36,435 nt of DNA from positions 1-36,435 of the forward strand of contig JANQJM010000256.1 in NCBI GenBank assembly GCA_028281635.1, written 5' to 3'. Of the stretch, positions 24,333 to 33,338 are shown piece after piece. Under the pieces are notes generated by a model. It was not told the DNA's origin. It saw only the letters and a list, made by a program, of their open reading frames with translations, and ran no database searches. Source of the DNA: Pseudomonadales bacterium (GTDB taxonomy: Bacteria; Pseudomonadota; Gammaproteobacteria; Pseudomonadales; Pseudohongiellaceae). Numbering within the stretch: the first letter of the stretch is position 1; every line of letters starts with the position of its first letter. The translations under genes were made by a program, and so were the position numbers.

Positions 24333-25298
24333 ATGTTCAGGAAGAAGATCAACAACCCGAAACTGTCTGTCATTGTCGTTTTTTACGACATGCCAAAACA
24401 GGCGCTCAATACCTTGTTCACTCTCAGCACAGACTTCCAACAAGAGGTAGGACCAGATGATTACGAAGTTATCGCTGTTGAAAACAGATCAGACAATCCG
24501 ATTGATCAGGACGCTCTGACAGAGCTGAAAGGCAACTTTCGCTATTTTCTGCGCGATGAAACATTGCCTACACCGGTGAATGCAATCAATTTTGGTGTCG
24601 AACAGGCCCTGGGTAAACAGGTCTGTATCATGGTTGATGGCGCACGCATGGTGAGTCCCAGGCTTATTCACTTCAGCATGATAGCAGCCAGGCTGTATCC
24701 ACAAGCGGTAATCTCTGTTCCGGGCTACCACCTTGGAGAGAAACTGCAACAGGAGGCAGTTAGCGATGGCTACAATGAATCGGTTGAGCAAGAATTACTC
24801 GCCAGCGTTCCCTGGCGGGAAGATGGCTACCGCTTGTTCGATATCAGCTGCCTTAGCGGCACCAGTCGCAATGGCTATTTTGAACCCATGGGTGAGAGCA
24901 ACACACTTACTGTACCCAGATCCCTGTTCGACGCTGCGGGCGGATTCGATACTCGCTTCACCGAGACCGGAGGTGGCCAGTGCAATCTTGATTTTTACAA
25001 GCGTGTGGTCGAGCTTCCGGAAACCAATCTAGTAATGCTAATGGGAGAGGGATCGTTTCATCAGTTTCATGGCGGGGTCACCACAGGCAGAGAGACCGGA
25101 GAGCAACGAGACAGGACCATGAACGAGCATTTTGCTCAGTATCGGGAAATTCGCGGCGATTCCTATTCGCCACCACAGAAAACTGCAACTCTGCTGGGGG
25201 AAGTGCACCCGTCACTGCTTAAATTCGTACACCACTCGGCTCAGTTTTCCCGCTACAAACGAGGCGAAATCCAGCCGGATACTAAAGACCAGGAATAG
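24333..25298 (+). CDS. GT2-like glycosyltransferase
   Basis: This is a 321-aa cytoplasmic GT-A-fold protein. The N-terminal LSVIVVFYDMPKQALNTLFTLS is the nucleotide-sugar-binding strand of family 2 enzymes. NFRYFLRDE, NAINFGVEQALGKQVCIMVDGARM and the later MGESNTLTVP and MGEGSFHQFHGGVTTG follow. The DxD-type metal site is represented by VDGAR, an atypical form. It is closely related to the C-terminal half of the protein encoded at 26066-27841, sharing YDM, NFRYFLR, YHLG and GSFHQFHGGVT. AGGTAGG lies upstream of the ATG and the gene is 9 bp after the second sulfatase, at the end of the operon. Confidence 0.85.
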   Translation: MFRKKINNPKLSVIVVFYDMPKQALNTLFTLSTDFQQEVGPDDYEVIAVENRSDNPIDQDALTELKGNFRYFLRDETLPTPVNAINFGVEQALGKQVCIMVDGARMVSPRLIHFSMIAARLYPQAVISVPGYHLGEKLQQEAVSDGYNESVEQELLASVPWREDGYRLFDISCLSGTSRNGYFEPMGESNTLTVPRSLFDAAGGFDTRFTETGGGQCNLDFYKRVVELPETNLVMLMGEGSFHQFHGGVTTGRETGEQRDRTMNEHFAQYREIRGDSYSPPQKTATLLGEVHPSLLKFVHHSAQFSRYKRGEIQPDTKDQE

Positions 25299-25308
25299 CG
25301 ATGGGCTC

Positions 25309-26061
25309 TTAACCCTGATCCTGCGCCTGCCTGAGCTCTAACTCTTTACGCAGCCTTTTATCCCGCCTCACCGCTTCATGGCTCTTGCTCAAGTGCACAT
25401 AGAGCCTGCGCAATCGCTCGGACGTTTCATCGTTGCCTTCAAACAGCAACTGCTCGAGTTCGGTTAGCGATCTTCCTCCCGGCTTCCGCAATACGCCAAG
25501 ACCATAACCGTGGCGAAAAGTGAAAGTATCATGCTGCTGTTGCAGTTCGTCCCACAAATTGCGTACACCATAGTCCGGGAGTCTTGCCTCTATATCGTGA
25601 AACAACAGAATGCCACCAGGCGCCAGTTTGGGATACCAGGTGTCAAAATCGTGCTTCACTGCCTGGTAAGTATGCAAGCCATCTATATGCAGTAGTTCTA
25701 TCGATTCGTCATCGTATTGAGCCACCGCATCATCGAAGCGCATGCGTAATAGATAGGTGAAACCGCGGTAATGCTCCCGGGCGTGGTCTCTTACTTTGCT
25801 GAAAATCTCTTCATCATAAGCCCCAGTGTGCTCGTCTCCTTCCCAGGTATCCACTGCATAGGCGGTAGACTCGATGCCATGCTCCTGCACTGCCTGGCAG
25901 AAAGTGAAAAATGAAAGGCCAGAATAAGTTCCTAACTCGACAATTAATCGTGGTCGGATTGCTGCAACGATGTCATAGCCAAACGGCATATGGTCTATCC
26001 AGGTACTCAGAACGATGTGCCTGGCTTCGAAATCCAAAGATAGAGGAAGGTATACGGGCAT
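25309..26061 (-). CDS. Class I SAM-dependent methyltransferase (Methyltransf_24 type)
   Basis: This is a 250-aa cytoplasmic protein. Motif I is LIVELGTYSGLSFFTF, followed by AYAVDTWEGDEHTG, ELLHIDGLHTYQAVKHDFDTWYP and PGGILLFHDI, the layout of Methyltransf_24 or CmcI-like O-methyltransferases often found in glycan clusters. Asp and His in HIDGLHTY are typical metal-linked residues of the group. The last ~40 residues (SKSHEAVRRDKRLRKELELRQAQ) are a charged helix, probably coiled coil. The gene is the last of the minus-strand operon, 4 bp after the tandem glycosyltransferase, and ends 10 bp from the stop of the convergent operon. A sugar-methylating role is inferred. Confidence 0.85.
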   Translation of the reverse strand: MPVYLPLSLDFEARHIVLSTWIDHMPFGYDIVAAIRPRLIVELGTYSGLSFFTFCQAVQEHGIESTAYAVDTWEGDEHTGAYDEEIFSKVRDHAREHYRGFTYLLRMRFDDAVAQYDDESIELLHIDGLHTYQAVKHDFDTWYPKLAPGGILLFHDIEARLPDYGVRNLWDELQQQHDTFTFRHGYGLGVLRKPGGRSLTELEQLLFEGNDETSERLRRLYVHLSKSHEAVRRDKRLRKELELRQAQDQG

Positions 26062-26065
26062 GCTG

Positions 26066-27841
26066 TTACTTATCGTCTGACCAGACTTGATCCAGTCTGT
26101 CCTTAAAATTGTCGAACCGTTTTAGCATTCTATAGGAAGAGAACTCAAGGTATTTGCGGGAGTGCCTGGTGATCGATCCGATTACCAGTGGATTACGCTC
26201 CAAAAAGTGATAGCTCTGATTCCAACGCTCATGCAGTTCCTCCTTGAAATCGCTGGTAAACTCCGCTCGCGTCTTGTTAGAGGTGACACCTCCATGAAAC
26301 TGATGAAAACTTCCCTCGCCCAGTAAACACAGATAGTCAACTTCTGGATAGATACCTAACTTGCGCACTAAATCCAAATTGAGCGAACCCGCACCCGCTT
26401 GCTGATAACGTTCATCGGCGCCGCCAATCGCTGTGAAAAGCTCTTGGCTTGCGAAGTAGCAGTTCGACTCCATAATCGGCGCCAGGAAGCCGCGGGGATT
26501 TGCCCCGCACAGCGACGAGATAGAAAACAGTGCATAACCATTCGATTGCCAGTCAATGTCGTCTAATAGCGCTTGCTGCTGCTCTTCGTTGTAACCCTGC
26601 TGAGTACTGAGATGCTGTTCGTCCGGACCTAGATGGTAAGTAGGTACGGTGACGAATGGTCGCTCAGAAAGTCGCAAGGCAATCATGGCAGTGTGCAGCA
26701 CACCCGGCGTCAGCATATGAGCCGCATCGACCATCAAACCAATATATTCACCTTTCGCCTCAGCCAATCCAAAATTAATGGCCGCCGCCGGGCTTTGAGA
26801 AAGTTCCTCTCTCAGGAAGTAACGAAAATTACCAGGCAGACTTCTCCGCGTTTCACTATCCAGTGGGCGATCTGAGTCATTTTCAATTAGCAGCACTTCG
26901 TAGTCCGATTGCTTTACGCCCAACTGATAGTCGGCGCTCAAACTGGCAATCGTGTTAGGCAACTGTTGCTGCATATCATAGGCGACTACCAGCAAACTTA
27001 GCTTCGGCTTGTTTGCATCAAGAAGCGAGCCAGAAGTTTGCTCGAGTGCGTAAGGCAAATCAGTGTCTGCAGTGTTGCTAATGATCTTGTATAACGAGCT
27101 GTGAACCTGTCGTCCGAATTGACCGAACAGACGTGGGACTGTGGATGCCGATGTTAACGTCCCGTGAATCTGCCAATCTCTCGCCACAGCAGCTTCGGCT
27201 GGCAACAGAAACACCGCACGCTGCCGCTGGAAGTGTTGACGCACGTGATCATAAAACTGCAACTGCTCCAGCTCGCTTAAGTCTCCAGAATCTATGATTG
27301 CCGTTTGCAAACTGTGTTTGCTGAAAAAGACTGGGGCCAAAGTCTGAGGCAGCTCCTGGAACCTGGTCCAAGCTGCTGGTTGTAAACTTTCGTCCTGAAA
27401 AAAATTATATTTTTCAATAAGTTGTGGAGTCGATTTTGAATTCGAAACATAACTCGGAACGATTACGGCTGCCTCCGGGAAAGCCTCAAGCACTCTGATC
27501 GCATCGGGAATCACCCCTGGAGAGAGAAAACACTCTGTTGTTGGTAACAGACCGATGATCGATCCTTGGCTCAGGGCGAGCGCTGTTTCGATCTGTTCGG
27601 AATAAGAACTGTCAGCATCTGAAAAAACTGACCAGCTAATGAATGAAAAACCAGCAAGCTCGCGCTCAAATTCCTGGTGCTGCTCCTCATTCGCAACAAT
27701 CACCAGCTCAAAGTCAGAATCACTCGCCTCAAAATAGCTCTGTAGCAATTCAAAACAACTGGTTTCAAGGTTCCGCCCAAGAGCAACTTTAGCAATAAGA
27801 CTCAGCCGACAATTTTCAACTTGTCTGGAACTGGTAGCCAT
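26066..27841 (-). CDS. Tandem GT2-like glycosyltransferase
   Basis: This is a 591-aa protein with two GT-A-like halves. The first (residues ~10-265) is degenerate: it has the strand DFELVIVANEE and the segment GSIIGLLPTTECFLSPGV, where the DxD position reads PTTE, so it may be non-catalytic. The second half (from ~275: KLSLLVVAYDMQQQLPNTIASLS) closely matches the separate 321-aa protein at 24333, including NFRYFLREE, AAINFGLAEAKGEYIGLMVDAAH, YHLGPDEQ and GEGSFHQFHGGVTS. It overlaps the sulfotransferase gene upstream by 26 bp and precedes the methyltransferase. It probably adds a sugar to the glycan made by this locus. Confidence 0.85.
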   Translation of the reverse strand: MATSSRQVENCRLSLIAKVALGRNLETSCFELLQSYFEASDSDFELVIVANEEQHQEFERELAGFSFISWSVFSDADSSYSEQIETALALSQGSIIGLLPTTECFLSPGVIPDAIRVLEAFPEAAVIVPSYVSNSKSTPQLIEKYNFFQDESLQPAAWTRFQELPQTLAPVFFSKHSLQTAIIDSGDLSELEQLQFYDHVRQHFQRQRAVFLLPAEAAVARDWQIHGTLTSASTVPRLFGQFGRQVHSSLYKIISNTADTDLPYALEQTSGSLLDANKPKLSLLVVAYDMQQQLPNTIASLSADYQLGVKQSDYEVLLIENDSDRPLDSETRRSLPGNFRYFLREELSQSPAAAINFGLAEAKGEYIGLMVDAAHMLTPGVLHTAMIALRLSERPFVTVPTYHLGPDEQHLSTQQGYNEEQQQALLDDIDWQSNGYALFSISSLCGANPRGFLAPIMESNCYFASQELFTAIGGADERYQQAGAGSLNLDLVRKLGIYPEVDYLCLLGEGSFHQFHGGVTSNKTRAEFTSDFKEELHERWNQSYHFLERNPLVIGSITRHSRKYLEFSSYRMLKRFDNFKDRLDQVWSDDK

Positions 27842-28574
27842 AGACCTTCATCAAGTCACCGCATTGCTTATGAATAAATTCCAGATCATCAAGGGAAAGT
27901 AAATCCTTGTAGCGATTCTTTTCTTCATGAACCGGCAGAGATTTCAAATCAAGCACAAGCGGTTTTTCTTCCAGGTAGGAGAGTAACTTATCGACTTTCT
28001 GTTGAGGTTGCTCAACCAGATCTTCATAGCCGATTTCAATCAAGCGATCTGGGAAACCCTGCTTAAACTGTTGCACGATGGACAGACTCTCTGTCCAGAA
28101 ATTTACAGCACCCCTAATTTCCTGTGAGTTCATCATTCTGCCCGCTTTCAAACTGGCAACAACATTATAGGGGTGGCGATGAATATGAATGAACCTGGAT
28201 TCAGGATAGGCAGCAGAAATCAGCAAAATACCATAAACATTCTGCGGAGTTTTATCGAACCAACGGTTAGCCCCCTTGCCCCTCGCCTCAAGAAACAAAC
28301 GGGCATAGTGGTCCATCAACTCACGCCTGTTGGCTGCGTTGTGCATGGTGTAAAAGAAATCGAAGTTCTCAACCCCATCCAGTTGTCGATGCTTTTTGAA
28401 CAGCGCTTTGCGGGCGTAGTTCTTTTCATAGACATCGGTACCGAAAGGGTCGGACCAGCGAAAAAAATGCGTTTCTTCAGGACAGTCAAGATTAGGATGT
28501 TGTCTAAGAAGATCGCGCAACAGTGTAGTGCCGGATCGCACACTACCAACAATGAAAAATGGGATACAACTCAT
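27816..28574 (-). CDS. Sulfotransferase family protein 3
   Basis: This 252-aa protein has the PAPS loop FFIVGSVRSGTTLLRDLLRQH (GSVRSGTT, residues 9-16), the acceptor-side PEETHFFRW, FDKTPQNVYG and the 3'-phosphate-binding segment FIHIHRHPYNVVASLKAGR. A C-terminal EIGYEDLVEQPQQKVDKLLSYL is standard for the Sulfotransfer_3 group. ATG at 28574 starts directly before the domain; a GTG at 28616 would add 14 residues, and neither has a good ribosome site. It differs clearly from the two other sulfotransferases here, which share GMHRSGTS, so a separate acceptor position is likely. It sits inside a glycosyltransferase operon. Confidence 0.88.
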   Translation of the reverse strand: MSCIPFFIVGSVRSGTTLLRDLLRQHPNLDCPEETHFFRWSDPFGTDVYEKNYARKALFKKHRQLDGVENFDFFYTMHNAANRRELMDHYARLFLEARGKGANRWFDKTPQNVYGILLISAAYPESRFIHIHRHPYNVVASLKAGRMMNSQEIRGAVNFWTESLSIVQQFKQGFPDRLIEIGYEDLVEQPQQKVDKLLSYLEEKPLVLDLKSLPVHEEKNRYKDLLSLDDLEFIHKQCGDLMKVYGYQFQTS

Positions 28575-28639
28575 TGGATTGTTTCGAAACCGAACAGCAT
28601 AGCGCTGTTTCCTCACACACTCTGCAGGCGTGTTGAAAG

Positions 28640-30811
28640 TTACTCGTGCAGCGGTCTGGTGGACAGCTTACGTTTTACATTGCGTCTTATCCACATGGGA
28701 ATAAGATTGGCGATGTGCCCGAACAGGCGATGGCTATTTAGCCAGACCAGTGCACGATAGAAACGACGATTTACCGTAGAGGCTTCAGGTAACTCCATAA
28801 GCCAGTGGCTCATCAAGTGTTTGGCATCTACCCTCTCAAACTCAGGAATGATTCCGGGGTGTATATAGTCCTCGCGATAGGAAAACAGCGTACTGGGTTG
28901 ACTCAACCAGGATCTGGACTCGTTATGCAATATGAGTTCATGTCTTATTGATTCCAGCCTGGCCAACCATTGCTCCGCATCCATATCCCAATCTTCGATC
29001 CAGGTGTGCGGCCGATTATGCAATCTCTCCGCGAAGGAGCCGATGTTGGGACAAGCCACTGGCAATCCACTTTCCAGCGCATTGCTCAATGTATAACTAT
29101 AGGTTTCCGGCCAGGTGCAGGGAAACCAAATGAGGTCCGGCTTGGCTTGCCGTAACAGTGCTTTCACATCTTCATCTTTGTACGCACCTGTGGTGTGCAC
29201 AGTATTGGCCAGCTTTTTGTATGCGTATCCGATAAGCGTAAACTTAAGCGGTCGTTTTTGTCTGGCGGCGAGTTGGGAAACTCGTTCCAACATATTTGCG
29301 CCTTTGATAACACCGAGTGCCCCCATCACAACTACATGCATAGGTTCATCACCCTCCCTAACCCGCGGGTGTACCGGAGGATAGGAGCCCATCAGCTCAT
29401 TGTCAGGATGGAATGCGCAGGTAATCTCCAACGAGGGGTGATACTGATTGTAGATGGCAGCAGCGGCATTGCTCGGCGCGATAACTCGCTTGGCACGCTT
29501 TAGCAGACTTTTCCATCGCTCTCGCCATTGTTCTGCATCGATGCCTTTAGGAAAGGGAATGGCATCGGCACTCATCGCATCACGGCTACGCCGTTCTGCA
29601 CAGAAATAGCCGCGCTTGTCCGCCAGCGCTGGATTTACATGCAGGAAATAATAGTCGTGCAGGGTAATGTCATAGGGGACATCAAGCAGTCTAAGCAAGT
29701 CATAGATGCGGTCTTCCCAACCTTTCACATGATGAATGTGAATGCGGGCCAGGGAGAGGGAGAAGAGGAAGTTCTTCAGCGCATGTAGCTCCTCAAAAGG
29801 AAACTCAAACAGACCACCCGCCGCAACATTTGGAAACACGAGTCGCATGCAGTTCGCTTGCGGAACCAGCATCGCATGTTGTTGACGACCACTGCTAAAC
29901 GCAGATAACTCCACAACATGTTTATCGGTCCCTCCACCAATACCATGGCTTATATGTAACACCATGGGCGTGCCTTGCTTGCTCCTCAATATTAACTCGG
30001 CAGCGAAGCGCCAGCATCTGGCAGGATCGTCTGCGATGTGTTGAGCTACTTCGGCATGATAGCTGGGATACTTGCGATCCAGGATCACCATCGCCTGTCG
30101 CACCAGGGCCTGTTTTTCTTCGCCAAAAGACACCGCACCGTGATGATGGACGTAGACATTAGTTGCCAACAGATGGGTGAAGTTAAGCGCAGAAGCCCGC
30201 CTACAAAAATCGTTCTCCTCACCATAGCCACGGCCATAAGTTTCCGCGTCGAACATACCAATGCGATCTATACATTCGCGTTTGATAAACATACAGAAAC
30301 CGACCGCCGTAGGAATCTGGATCGCTGGTGAATCTAATACAGCGAACGCATCGTCTATAGTCGCTACTGCAAAATCCTTATAAGCGTCGTTCGATTCACA
30401 AATGTTCGGCCAGCTACAGATCTCTGCGTTGTTTGAGAAAGGCGTAACCGTTGCGATGTTAGAGCTGGTATAAGCGTGTTTGACAATCCTATCCAGCCAA
30501 TCATTGGCCACCAGAGTATCGCTATTGAGAAGCAACACATCCCTGTTATTGCGTTGAATTCCGCGGTTTATGCAACGCACGAACCCAAGGTTGGTGTCGT
30601 TAATGATAAGGGTAATTTTTTTCTGGCTGGCAAGTTCAAGCAGCCGATCTCGCAGCAACAGATCAGGCCCGGCGTCAAAGATTACGACTACTTCTGCACG
30701 AGTGGTGAGTCTGGGAAGGGATTCACATACACTCTCAATACAAGCAAGGGTTTCATTAGTTCCAGCATAAACTGGAATGACAATATCTACTTTATTCTTC
30801 TTGCTATCCAC
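28640..30811 (-). CDS. Bifunctional GT2-GT4 glycosyltransferase
   Basis: This is a 723-aa fusion with a GTG start. Residues ~8-250 are a family 2 (GT-A) domain: VDIVIPVYAGTNETLACIES, NLGFVRCINRGIQRNNRDVLLLNSDTLV (metal site NSD), and later GRGYGEENDFCRRA (ExD-type base). Residues ~280-680 are a family 4 (GT-B) domain: VLHISHGIGGGTDKHVVEL, then VVMGALGVIKGANMLERV and WFPCTWPETYSYTLSNALESGLPV. In the last, the usual second Glu of EX7E is Asn. Such fusions would add two sugars, one inverting and one retaining, to a growing chain. It is the first glycan gene of the minus-strand run and lies 38 bp after the acyl-CoA dehydrogenase gene, with no visible terminator between. Confidence 0.88.
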   Translation of the reverse strand: MDSKKNKVDIVIPVYAGTNETLACIESVCESLPRLTTRAEVVVIFDAGPDLLLRDRLLELASQKKITLIINDTNLGFVRCINRGIQRNNRDVLLLNSDTLVANDWLDRIVKHAYTSSNIATVTPFSNNAEICSWPNICESNDAYKDFAVATIDDAFAVLDSPAIQIPTAVGFCMFIKRECIDRIGMFDAETYGRGYGEENDFCRRASALNFTHLLATNVYVHHHGAVSFGEEKQALVRQAMVILDRKYPSYHAEVAQHIADDPARCWRFAAELILRSKQGTPMVLHISHGIGGGTDKHVVELSAFSSGRQQHAMLVPQANCMRLVFPNVAAGGLFEFPFEELHALKNFLFSLSLARIHIHHVKGWEDRIYDLLRLLDVPYDITLHDYYFLHVNPALADKRGYFCAERRSRDAMSADAIPFPKGIDAEQWRERWKSLLKRAKRVIAPSNAAAAIYNQYHPSLEITCAFHPDNELMGSYPPVHPRVREGDEPMHVVVMGALGVIKGANMLERVSQLAARQKRPLKFTLIGYAYKKLANTVHTTGAYKDEDVKALLRQAKPDLIWFPCTWPETYSYTLSNALESGLPVACPNIGSFAERLHNRPHTWIEDWDMDAEQWLARLESIRHELILHNESRSWLSQPSTLFSYREDYIHPGIIPEFERVDAKHLMSHWLMELPEASTVNRRFYRALVWLNSHRLFGHIANLIPMWIRRNVKRKLSTRPLHE

Positions 30812-30849
30812 GAGCTTCTATCAAGTCGTTCTTCAAACAAAGTCATTGA

Positions 30850-32016
30850 CTAAATCTCTCTAGCGATTAACAACTTCATGATTTCATTACTGCCGCCATA
30901 AATTTTCTGCACGCGACTATCTGCAAACATCTTCGCGATGGGGTATTCCATCATGTAACCATAGCCACCGAAAAACTGCAGGCAGGTATCGACAATTTCG
31001 CACTGCTTCTGTGCGGTCCACCATTTCGCCATAGAAGCTGTAGCAGTATCTAACTTACCTTCCATCAATTTAATCGCGCAATCGTCCACGAAGGTTCGAG
31101 CGATGCGAGCTTCAGTCATACACTCGGCTAGTTTGAACTGAGTGTTTTGGAAATCCAGAATGCGCTTACCGAAGGCTTTACGCTCTTTGACATAGTCAGC
31201 AGTCAAGCGCAGCGCGGTTTCCATTGCAGCAACTGCACCGACAGCGATTATCAGACGTTCCTGGGGTAGCTGCTCCATCAACTGGACAAAGCCCTTGCCT
31301 TCAACAGGACCCAACAAAAAAGAGGCAGGCACTCTCACATCATCGAAGAACAACTCAGCGGTGTCCTGCGCTTTCAGACCCAACTTTTCAAGATTGCGAC
31401 CGCGGGTAAATCCTCCTTCACCTTCCACCTCGTCGGTTTCAACCATTACCAGCGAAATTCCTTTGGCCTTTTCACTGGGATCGGTTTTGGCTACCACACA
31501 CACCAGGTTGGCAGTCATACCATTGGTAATGAATGTCTTTTGGCCGTTAATGAGGTAGTCATCACCCTCTTTTATTGCCGTCGTACCCACAGCCTGCAGG
31601 TCGGAACCTGTACCCGGTTCGGACATGGCAATAGCAGAAACCAGTTCACCGCTGGCCATCTTTGGCAACCAACGTTGCTTCTGTTCCTCTGTTCCATAGG
31701 CAGAGATATAGTGCGCGACGATGCCGGAGTGCACGCCGTTTCCAAAGCCGGTCACATTGGCCTTGTTCAGTTCTTCCACCAACACCATCTCGTGGCGAAA
31801 GTCGCCGCCACCGCCGCCCCATTGCTCTGAGATAGACGCGCACAGCAAACCGGCTTCACCAGCTTTGTTCCATGCATCTCTATCAACAAACCCTTGCTTG
31901 TCCCATCTGCTTGCATGGGGTGCAAATTCACGTTCGACAAATTTCTTCACGGCATCTCTCAAAATGCCGAGTTCTTCATCCATCCATGGTGATTGGTAGT
32001 TTTCTAACAGTGACAT
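30850..32016 (-). CDS. Acyl-CoA dehydrogenase, long-chain (ACADL) type
   Basis: This 388-aa FAD enzyme catalyses the first step of beta-oxidation. AMSEPGTGSDLQ and TFITNG are the FAD/substrate signatures. The C-terminal position that carries the catalytic Glu in medium-chain enzymes reads IYGGSNEI (Gly), whereas LMEQLPQERLIIAVGA provides Glu253, the site used by long-chain (LCAD) and isovaleryl-CoA dehydrogenases. Overall wording, such as CLQFFGGYGYMMEYPIAKMFADSRVQ, is close to LCAD, which accepts branched chains. The start at 32016 (MSLLENYQSP) is chosen; 13 upstream codons are in frame but overlap the thiolase gene. It begins 10 bp after the thiolase stop, so they share an mRNA. Confidence 0.93.
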   Translation of the reverse strand: MSLLENYQSPWMDEELGILRDAVKKFVEREFAPHASRWDKQGFVDRDAWNKAGEAGLLCASISEQWGGGGGDFRHEMVLVEELNKANVTGFGNGVHSGIVAHYISAYGTEEQKQRWLPKMASGELVSAIAMSEPGTGSDLQAVGTTAIKEGDDYLINGQKTFITNGMTANLVCVVAKTDPSEKAKGISLVMVETDEVEGEGGFTRGRNLEKLGLKAQDTAELFFDDVRVPASFLLGPVEGKGFVQLMEQLPQERLIIAVGAVAAMETALRLTADYVKERKAFGKRILDFQNTQFKLAECMTEARIARTFVDDCAIKLMEGKLDTATASMAKWWTAQKQCEIVDTCLQFFGGYGYMMEYPIAKMFADSRVQKIYGGSNEIMKLLIAREI

Positions 32017-32026
32017 AAGTGCTCGT

Positions 32027-33214
32027 TTAGTTTGGAAGCGAATCCATACGTTCAATAATCATGGCATTCGCGGTACCACCTCCTTCACAGATAGCCAACA
32101 ATCCGTATTGTTTCTCCTGTCGCTCAAGCTCATGTACCAGCGTGGTCATAAGCTTTGCCCCGGTACCACCAAGCGGATGACCAAGTGCTTGCGCCCCGCC
32201 ATTCACATTGAGTTTATCCATGTCTGCACCCACCGCTTTGGCCCAGGCCAGCGGTACAGACCCGAAGGCCTCATTGACTTCGTACAAGTCGATGTCATCG
32301 ATGCTTAATCCCGCTTTATCCAGCACTTTTTCAGTTGCCGGAATAGGACCTTCCAACATGATGACCGGATCCGACCCTACCACTGCCAGAGAGTGTATTT
32401 TGGCGCGCACAGGTAGATTGTATTTCTTCACAGCCTCTTCATTGGCGACCATTATAGCTGCTGAGCCATCACTAATCTGACTGGCAGTACCTGCGGTGAT
32501 CACCCCATCTTCGCGCAATGGATTCAATCCCTGCATACCTTCAAGCGTGGCTTCGAAACGAATACCTTCGTCGATCTCATGCAAGTCATCGCTGCCGTCT
32601 TCCAGCTTAATAGGTAATGGCACCACTTCCTTCTTGAAGTAGCCATTGTTGGTGGCCTCGGCAGCTCGCTGATGACTAAGCAGACCGAAAGCATCCAGAT
32701 CTTCACGAGTAATTTCATATTTCTCTGCCAGCAACTCAGCACCATCGAATTGGCTGAACTGAATGCCCGGATACTGCATTTCCAGCCTTTCGCCTTTTGG
32801 CTTGCCGCGGCCTTTTTCCAAACCGTCACGCACATTAGAGCCAATCTCGACGGTGCTCATGGCTTCAACACCACCGGCAATCACCACATCTTGCGTACCA
32901 GACATCACTGCCTGCGCGGCGAATTGGATTGCTTGCAAGGAAGACCCGCACTGCCTGTCCACGGTGGTACCCGGGACTTCCAGTGCTAACTTGGAGGACA
33001 TCGATACATTGCGACCTAAATTGCTGGCCTGAGCGCCGATCTGCATGACCACACCAAAGATCACGTCATCCACCTGATCATTAGGAATGCCCGTCCTATC
33101 CACCAGCTCGTCCACCACCATGGCACCCATGTCCACTGGATGAGTCTTGCTTAAGCGACCATTCTTTCTGCCGGTTGCGGTACGCACGGCGCCAACGATA
33201 TAGGCGTCTGCCAT
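32027..33214 (-). CDS. Acetyl-CoA acyltransferase (thiolase)
   Basis: This is a 395-aa thiolase-fold enzyme that cleaves 3-ketoacyl-CoA in the last step of beta-oxidation, or works in reverse. The nucleophile Cys89 lies in TVDRQCGSSLQAIQFAAQ. NVNGGAQALGHPLGGTGAKLM gives His346, and AICEGGGTANAMIIE gives Cys376, in a slightly altered C-x-G-G-G motif. It opens YIVGAVRTATGRKNG, the FadA-like start. Length is standard. AAGAGGAA lies upstream of the ATG. It is 124 bp downstream of the HSD10-like dehydrogenase and directly followed by the ACADL-type gene, forming a compact beta-oxidation unit. Confidence 0.94.
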   Translation of the reverse strand: MADAYIVGAVRTATGRKNGRLSKTHPVDMGAMVVDELVDRTGIPNDQVDDVIFGVVMQIGAQASNLGRNVSMSSKLALEVPGTTVDRQCGSSLQAIQFAAQAVMSGTQDVVIAGGVEAMSTVEIGSNVRDGLEKGRGKPKGERLEMQYPGIQFSQFDGAELLAEKYEITREDLDAFGLLSHQRAAEATNNGYFKKEVVPLPIKLEDGSDDLHEIDEGIRFEATLEGMQGLNPLREDGVITAGTASQISDGSAAIMVANEEAVKKYNLPVRAKIHSLAVVGSDPVIMLEGPIPATEKVLDKAGLSIDDIDLYEVNEAFGSVPLAWAKAVGADMDKLNVNGGAQALGHPLGGTGAKLMTTLVHELERQEKQYGLLAICEGGGTANAMIIERMDSLPN

Positions 33215-33338
33215 TTGGAATTCCTCTTTGTTTTAATCGATAACTCTATAAATGAAATAAAGAAAGTACTTCTGGCCTGCTTTCTGATCACAGCAACTTC
33301 TTAAAGAATACGTTTAACGAAGAAGCTATTGCCAGGTT

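Noticed and set aside
15809-25298. Polysaccharide-utilisation locus for algal sulfated glycans
   Set aside because: No SusC/SusD-like pair, glycoside hydrolase or polysaccharide lyase is present, whereas glycosyltransferases, sulfotransferases and an exporter are; biosynthesis with remodelling fits better.
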